Made by a program: the position numbers and the translations under genes. Source: Hoeflea sp. (GTDB lineage Bacteria; Pseudomonadota; Alphaproteobacteria; Rhizobiales; Rhizobiaceae). Taken from it: a stretch of DNA of 64,000 nucleotides. A model generated the notes under the pieces. That model had not been told where the DNA came from, made no database searches, and saw only the letters and a program-made list of their open reading frames with translations. Positions 60,560 through 64,000 of this stretch are shown here, one piece after another (the first letter of the stretch is position 1; each line of letters starts with the position of its first letter). The stretch is from positions 1,054,001 through 1,118,000 of the forward strand of contig JACKJT010000002.1 in the NCBI GenBank assembly GCA_020637795.1, written 5' to 3'.

Positions 60560-61335
60560 TTCTGACCTCCAGTCAAAAGTTAATGGTCTGGGTTGTCGCT
60601 GAAGGACAGTATTCTCTGTCCCATCCCCACAATGGAAGAAGACAGGCGGGTAATCGCCGTGGCTTCGAAAGTGAACATACTCACCGGAGCCGACCGCGCA
60701 ACGCAGATCGCTCCTGCCAAAGGCTCCGCCGCATGCCTTCCCCTCCCCCTGTTGCACAAATGACACGAAATCTTCTCCCGCGGCCCGATTTGTTTACCCT
60801 CCGTTAGGAACTTCGGGTCGTCTGCGGGCGAAACGAGGCCGGCTTGGTGCAGTTCAGCTGCCAGATCCCGGCTCTTTTGCGGGCTTTGGTAGCGATTCTC
60901 CCGCCTCCTGCCCGTCGGCCCATGATTCGTCCCGGCCTGCTCCCCGGCCCCTTGCAAGCGATCTCCGGCAGGGATTCGAACCTGACCCGGCAACCTCGGT
61001 ACCGGCTCTCATGAGTTCCATACGCACTTCTATATATATATATGCCTGAAGTTTCGGGCCTGCAGCGGACAGGCGCCGGCACACTCTGCTGACCGTGCTG
61101 CCCCCCTACAGCATCACGGTCGCCGGCCAATGCATCTGCGTTCAGGCCAGTCAAACGCTCCAGGCTTGCCCGCAAGGCGACGTCCGAAGCAAAAAGGCCG
61201 CCGTGAAAAAGCCGAGCGCTCCTCCGATGCCGGCAGGGAATAGATACTGCCACCATACCTGTTGAGGACAATGATGGGATCGGGCCTGAATTGCAGTTGA
61301 TTACACAGTCACGCTGGGGTAACAGACCACTCGAC
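60560..61335. other. Non-coding or unresolved region between the porin and tRNA-Ser (776 nt)
   Basis: The porin leader lies at the left end and contains an inverted repeat GGACAG-N6-CTGTCC (60604-60621). A tRNA T-arm-like piece with GGTTCGAATCC on the minus strand lies at 60969-60984, next to a TA run (61031-61043). Open frames here have no family residues; one 155-codon frame on the minus strand (60804-61271) is not accepted. It may be a decayed insertion. Confidence 0.45.
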
Positions 61336-61425
61336 GGAGAGGTGGCCGAGTGGTCGAAGGCGCTCCCCTGCTAAGGGAGTATACCCGGAAGGGTATCGAG
61401 GGTTCGAATCCCTTCCTCTCCGCCA
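61336..61425 (+). tRNA. tRNA-Ser (anticodon GCT)
   Basis: A 90-nt type II tRNA with encoded CCA. The acceptor stem GGAGAGG pairs with CCTCTCC, the anticodon stem CTCCC/GGGAG encloses CTGCTAA (anticodon GCT, reading AGC/AGT), and a long variable arm ATACCC-GGAA-GGGTAT is followed by the T-arm GGGTTCGAATCCC. A T-run (TTTTTG) follows directly and would end transcription. Confidence 0.97.
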
Positions 61426-61862
61426 TTTTTGTTTGCGCTTTGCCGCCGGCCAACCCAAAGCGCAATTGCTCCGGGTTCGGACGTCGTCCTCTCTCCTCCA
61501 CAATTTCGTTTTGATCGTCATTCACGGCAGCCATCACCTTGATCGGACTGGTGGTCTTCACCGTTCGAAGGCCCCGGTTCCGCGCCATGGCAACAGGGCG
61601 CGCTGACCGCGCCGATGCGGGCCTCGCGGTGTTCAGCCTTGTTGAAACCCAAAGGTTCCAAGGGGGTGCCAGTATCCTTGACCTTGATCCTCCGCCATTG
61701 CCTCGCGGGCTCCGCCAGCCCGTGAAGGGGAGCCGAGTTCCCGGAGGCAGCCGCGTAGCCCGGTCAGCGCCACGATCGGGATCCCCCTCCCCCGGGTCGG
61801 GCTGCCCTCCCCCGGCACGCAAAGCTCCAAGGCCGGGAGAGAGCGGCTATGCCCGTCTTGCC
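61426..61862. other. Unresolved region downstream of tRNA-Ser (437 nt)
   Basis: No gene is supported. A minus-strand frame running through the tRNA antisense is a known type of false ORF. The right part (about 61690-61860) has GC-rich runs such as CCCCCTCCCCCGGGTCGGG. The 3' side of a tRNA gene is a typical integration spot, but I saw no integrase or att repeat here. Confidence 0.4.
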
Positions 61863-62849
61863 CTAGACTTTCTCCCAGCCGTCATGTGCCGCCGCGCGGT
61901 AGACCGCGTCGATGAATTTCTGGTTGAGCACCGACTGCTCCAGGGTGAAGACCTCTTCTTCCCCGCCTTGCACCTTGCGGACAAACGCCTCGGCCTGAAG
62001 CCGGTATTGCCTGACGCCGGGGAAGCGGAAGATCTGCGCTTCCTCGTGATCGACATTGTGCAGGGTAACGACCGCATGACCGTAGTCGCCGGCATTGAAA
62101 GGCGCGGTGACTTCGATAAAGCCCTTTTCGCCGTGGAACACCATCAATTGCCTGAGCGCCATCTGCGTCGAGCAATAGAAGCTCATCTCGAAATCGCCGA
62201 AATCGGCCTTGACGCTGGCGTAGATGTCGGTGCCGAAATCCGGATCGCGCTCGACCACGGCCTGCACCCGGAGCGGTTCGCTTCCGGTTGAAAACCGTGT
62301 CGAGACCGTCGGGTAGACGCCGATGTCCGGCAGGCCGCCTCCCCCCAGGTCCGGCTGGTTGCGCATATTGTCGGGGTCGACGTTGAAGTAGGAAAACGCG
62401 CCCTGCACGTGGCGCAGGCGGCCGATGGCGCCATTGCCGATGAGCTCTCGGACTTTGCGCCATTGCGGGTGATAGGTGACCATGAAGGCTTCGCAGACCA
62501 GCACCTTGTTCGCATCGCGTGCCGCAATCAGCGGCGCAATTTCATCCGCATGCAGCGCGATCGGCTTTTCGCAGAGCACGTGCTTGCCGGCCTGGGCTGC
62601 CTTGATAGACCATTCGATGTGCTGCGATGTCGGCAACGGGATATAGACGCCATCCACCTCGTCCGAGGCGATGAGGCCTTCATAGGGCCAGAAGGCGAGC
62701 GGCGCGCCGAAACGGTCGGCCAGTTCGCGGGCGCGGGCATGGTCGCGACTGGCGATCGCGGTAACCACACCGTTCTCCGAATCCTGCAATTGCGGGATCA
62801 CCTGCTCGCGACCGATCCTGGCGGTCGACAATATTCCCCATCTGAACAT
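61863..62849 (-). CDS. Gfo/Idh/MocA-family oxidoreductase
   Basis: A 328-residue NAD(P)-dependent dehydrogenase. The start FRWGILSTARIGREQVIPQLQ is the Rossmann entry (a less typical GxxxxxR rather than GxGxxG), then VTAIASRDHARARELADRFG, GVYIPLPTSQHIEWSIKAAQAGKHVLCEKPIAL with the conserved EKP lysine, and a C-terminal alpha/beta domain with DIGVYPTVSTRF (active-site Asp/Tyr). The substrate is a sugar, inositol or related polyol. It lies 125 nt after a sugar-type ABC permease gene in the same direction, so it probably belongs to a catabolic operon extending right of the window. Confidence 0.9.
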   Translation of the reverse strand: MFRWGILSTARIGREQVIPQLQDSENGVVTAIASRDHARARELADRFGAPLAFWPYEGLIASDEVDGVYIPLPTSQHIEWSIKAAQAGKHVLCEKPIALHADEIAPLIAARDANKVLVCEAFMVTYHPQWRKVRELIGNGAIGRLRHVQGAFSYFNVDPDNMRNQPDLGGGGLPDIGVYPTVSTRFSTGSEPLRVQAVVERDPDFGTDIYASVKADFGDFEMSFYCSTQMALRQLMVFHGEKGFIEVTAPFNAGDYGHAVVTLHNVDHEEAQIFRFPGVRQYRLQAEAFVRKVQGGEEEVFTLEQSVLNQKFIDAVYRAAAHDGWEKV

Positions 62850-62974
62850 GTAGCTTGCTCCTTATGCTTGTCGGCTCATGCCTGGTGGCGCTGCCCGGAA
62901 CGGCAACGCGACAGACGTTCGCTGCTGAAACTCTCAATACCTGCTCTCTGCCAATGCGCTGGAATGCCCGGCCG

Positions 62975-63967
62975 TCATCGCTTTGCGCTGTCTTCAAGCG
63001 CCGACATGGCGATTTGCTGGCGCCGGGCCTCGCGATAACGGGAAAACTGCGTGTCAGCGATCACCCCGGCCAGAATGACGCTGCCCATGACCGCGAAATT
63101 GAGCGAGGACGGGATGCCCAGAAGGTTGACCAGGTTCTGCAGCACCTGCAGCAGGATCACCCCGAGGACCACACCGACGATCGAGCCCTCGCCGCCGCGC
63201 AGCGAAAAGCCGCCCAGCACAGCCGCGGCGATGCCATAGAGCTCATAGAAATTGCCATGCGAGGACGGCTGCACCGAGCGGGTATACATGGCGAAGAACA
63301 CCGCCGAGATGCCGGTGAGAAAGGCGCAAAGCACATAGGCCTGTATGATGACGCGGTCGGTATTGATGCCGGAATAGCGCGCGGCTTCCGCATTCTTGCC
63401 GACCGCGAACAGGTGCCGGCCGAAGACCGTGCGGTGCAACAGGAACCAGGCGACGATGGCCACCAGCGCGAAGGCAACGACAGAATGCGGCACGCCGGCG
63501 GTGCGGCCCGAAACAAGGAACTCGAGCGTCGGAAAATTCGATCCGAATGTGAAGCCGGCGGTGCCGTCCTTGGTGTAGAACCGCGCAACGCCGCGATAGA
63601 TCAGCAGGCCACACAGCGTGACGACGAAAGGCTGCAGCTTCAGCCGGGTGATCAGCCAGCCGTGCAGAAGGCCGATGAAGACCGAAAGCACCATGACGAC
63701 CGCCAGCGCCATCGGCCAGGGCACGCCGAAGCTGGCGATCAGGTCGACGAAGATCACGCCAAGCAGCGCAATCACCGATCCGATCGATAGCTCGATGCCG
63801 GCGGTGACGATGACGAAGGCCTCGGCGATCGAAAACAGCCCGAACAGGCCGATCAGGTTGGCCGTGTTGGCCAGGTTGATCGGCGACAGAAACCGCGGAT
63901 TGACCATGGCGACGATCGCGCCGACGGTGATAACTAGCGTGGCAAGGCCAATGTCTTTCTTCTGCAT
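62975..63967 (-). CDS. Sugar-type ABC transporter permease (RbsC/YjfF family)
   Basis: A 330-residue inner-membrane permease with about ten spans. The family core includes AEAFVIVTAGIELSIGSVIALLGVIFVDLIASFG near the N-terminus, LCGLLIYRGVARFY, FGRHLFAVGKNAEAARYSGINTDRVIIQAYVLCAFLTGI with the EAA-like coupling loop, and AAAVLGGFSLRGGEGSIVGVVLGVILLQVLQNLVNLLG. It works with an ATPase and periplasmic binding protein expected to the right of the window. The exact sugar is not predictable. Confidence 0.92.
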   Translation of the reverse strand: MQKKDIGLATLVITVGAIVAMVNPRFLSPINLANTANLIGLFGLFSIAEAFVIVTAGIELSIGSVIALLGVIFVDLIASFGVPWPMALAVVMVLSVFIGLLHGWLITRLKLQPFVVTLCGLLIYRGVARFYTKDGTAGFTFGSNFPTLEFLVSGRTAGVPHSVVAFALVAIVAWFLLHRTVFGRHLFAVGKNAEAARYSGINTDRVIIQAYVLCAFLTGISAVFFAMYTRSVQPSSHGNFYELYGIAAAVLGGFSLRGGEGSIVGVVLGVILLQVLQNLVNLLGIPSSLNFAVMGSVILAGVIADTQFSRYREARRQQIAMSALEDSAKR

Positions 63968-63979
63968 CGTCTGCTCTTT

Positions 63980-64000
63980 CTATTCCACGGCGAGCCGGAG
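63980..64000 (-). CDS. C-terminal end of an upstream gene (partial)
   Basis: The last six codons (LRLAVE) and a TAG stop of a gene that extends beyond the right edge, 12 nt before the permease start. In this kind of operon it would most likely be the sugar ABC ATPase or a second permease, but six residues cannot show which. Confidence 0.4.
   Translation of the reverse strand, partial: LRLAVE

Noticed and set aside
59573..60565. Plus-strand 330-codon frame over the porin gene
   Set aside because: Antisense to a certain porin gene; produced by its strong codon bias.
60804..61271. Minus-strand 155-codon frame between porin and tRNA-Ser
   Set aside because: No recognised residues or ribosome-binding site, and it runs through the TA repeat and T-arm-like fragment.
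61301..61822. Minus-strand frame of 173 codons through tRNA-Ser
   Set aside because: It reads antisense through the tRNA and gives the well-known false peptide with KGFEPSIPFRVYSLSRG; no family residues outside it.

Overview
This window is high-GC (by eye about 63-65%) and densely coded. Many genes overlap as ATGA/GTGA, and GTG and TTG starts are common. Gene content and order point to an alphaproteobacterium of the Rhizobiales (Hyphomicrobiales). The markers are the rpoZ-rsh-DUF2062-acpS-lepB-rnc-era-recO block, the smpB-dapA-slt block, a RopA/Omp2-type porin, and a ygfZ-HD hydrolase-phosphatase-nadQ run together with a nadABC operon. A marine or rhizosphere genus such as Hoeflea is a reasonable guess but was not tested. 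No phage, IS element or CRISPR array was recognised; the window is mostly chromosomal core with accessory modules.

Layout. 1-4207 (minus): a tightly overlapping chain, read in transcription order as cysS, a VOC protein, two tandem GFA-fold zinc proteins, a 39-residue membrane peptide, pip and cimA (cut by the window edge). 4403-8991 (minus): a LysE-type exporter, an SRAP DNA-damage protein and a DevBCA-type ABC exporter. 9204-15747 (plus): a NUDIX hydrolase, a homocysteine methyltransferase, several exported or hypothetical Rhizobiales proteins, ygfZ, an HD nucleotidase-like protein, a Cys-phosphatase and NadQ. 15768-17190 (minus): an ArsR regulator and a metal-type permease, flanked by a direct repeat of the 3' end of nadQ. 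17487-20178 (plus): two exported proteins, one a NosD-like beta-helix and one an unrecognised protein with two copies of a module. 20321-25043: a COG4091-like SAF dehydrogenase, a universal stress protein with a BCCT transporter, and a DMT transporter.

25180-28785 (minus) is the de novo NAD operon nadA-nadB-nadC. A perfect 12+3+12 palindrome lies on its promoter and is the likely target of the NadQ regulator found in the same window. 28938-36001 holds an exported protein, a giant DUF2339 membrane protein, an MFS transporter, and phoX behind a clear Pho box. 36082-42195 is a cyanate module: Tat-exported binding protein, permease, ATPase, cyanase and a DUF1348 protein. It is divergent from a PAS-AAA+ regulator whose GAFTGA loop reads GAFQGA. 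The intergenic space between them carries a near-perfect 29-bp palindrome.

42245-53133 carries housekeeping genes: ribosome and RNA processing, membrane protein export, the stringent response, trans-translation, lysine biosynthesis and DNA repair. 53484-60559 is envelope biology: a soluble lytic transglycosylase, an alpha/beta hydrolase, and an apparent operon of a BON/OmpA repeat protein, a 32-residue membrane peptide and a membrane-anchored HhH protein, plus the major porin. tRNA-Ser(GCT) lies at 61336-61425. A Gfo/Idh/MocA oxidoreductase and a sugar-type ABC permease close the window.

The least explained items are the exported pair at 17487-20178, the duplicated nadQ end flanking the arsR-permease cassette, the envelope trio at 56614-59313, and the atypical enhancer-binding protein with its palindrome. 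All functional calls rest on motif recognition by eye; no database search was run.
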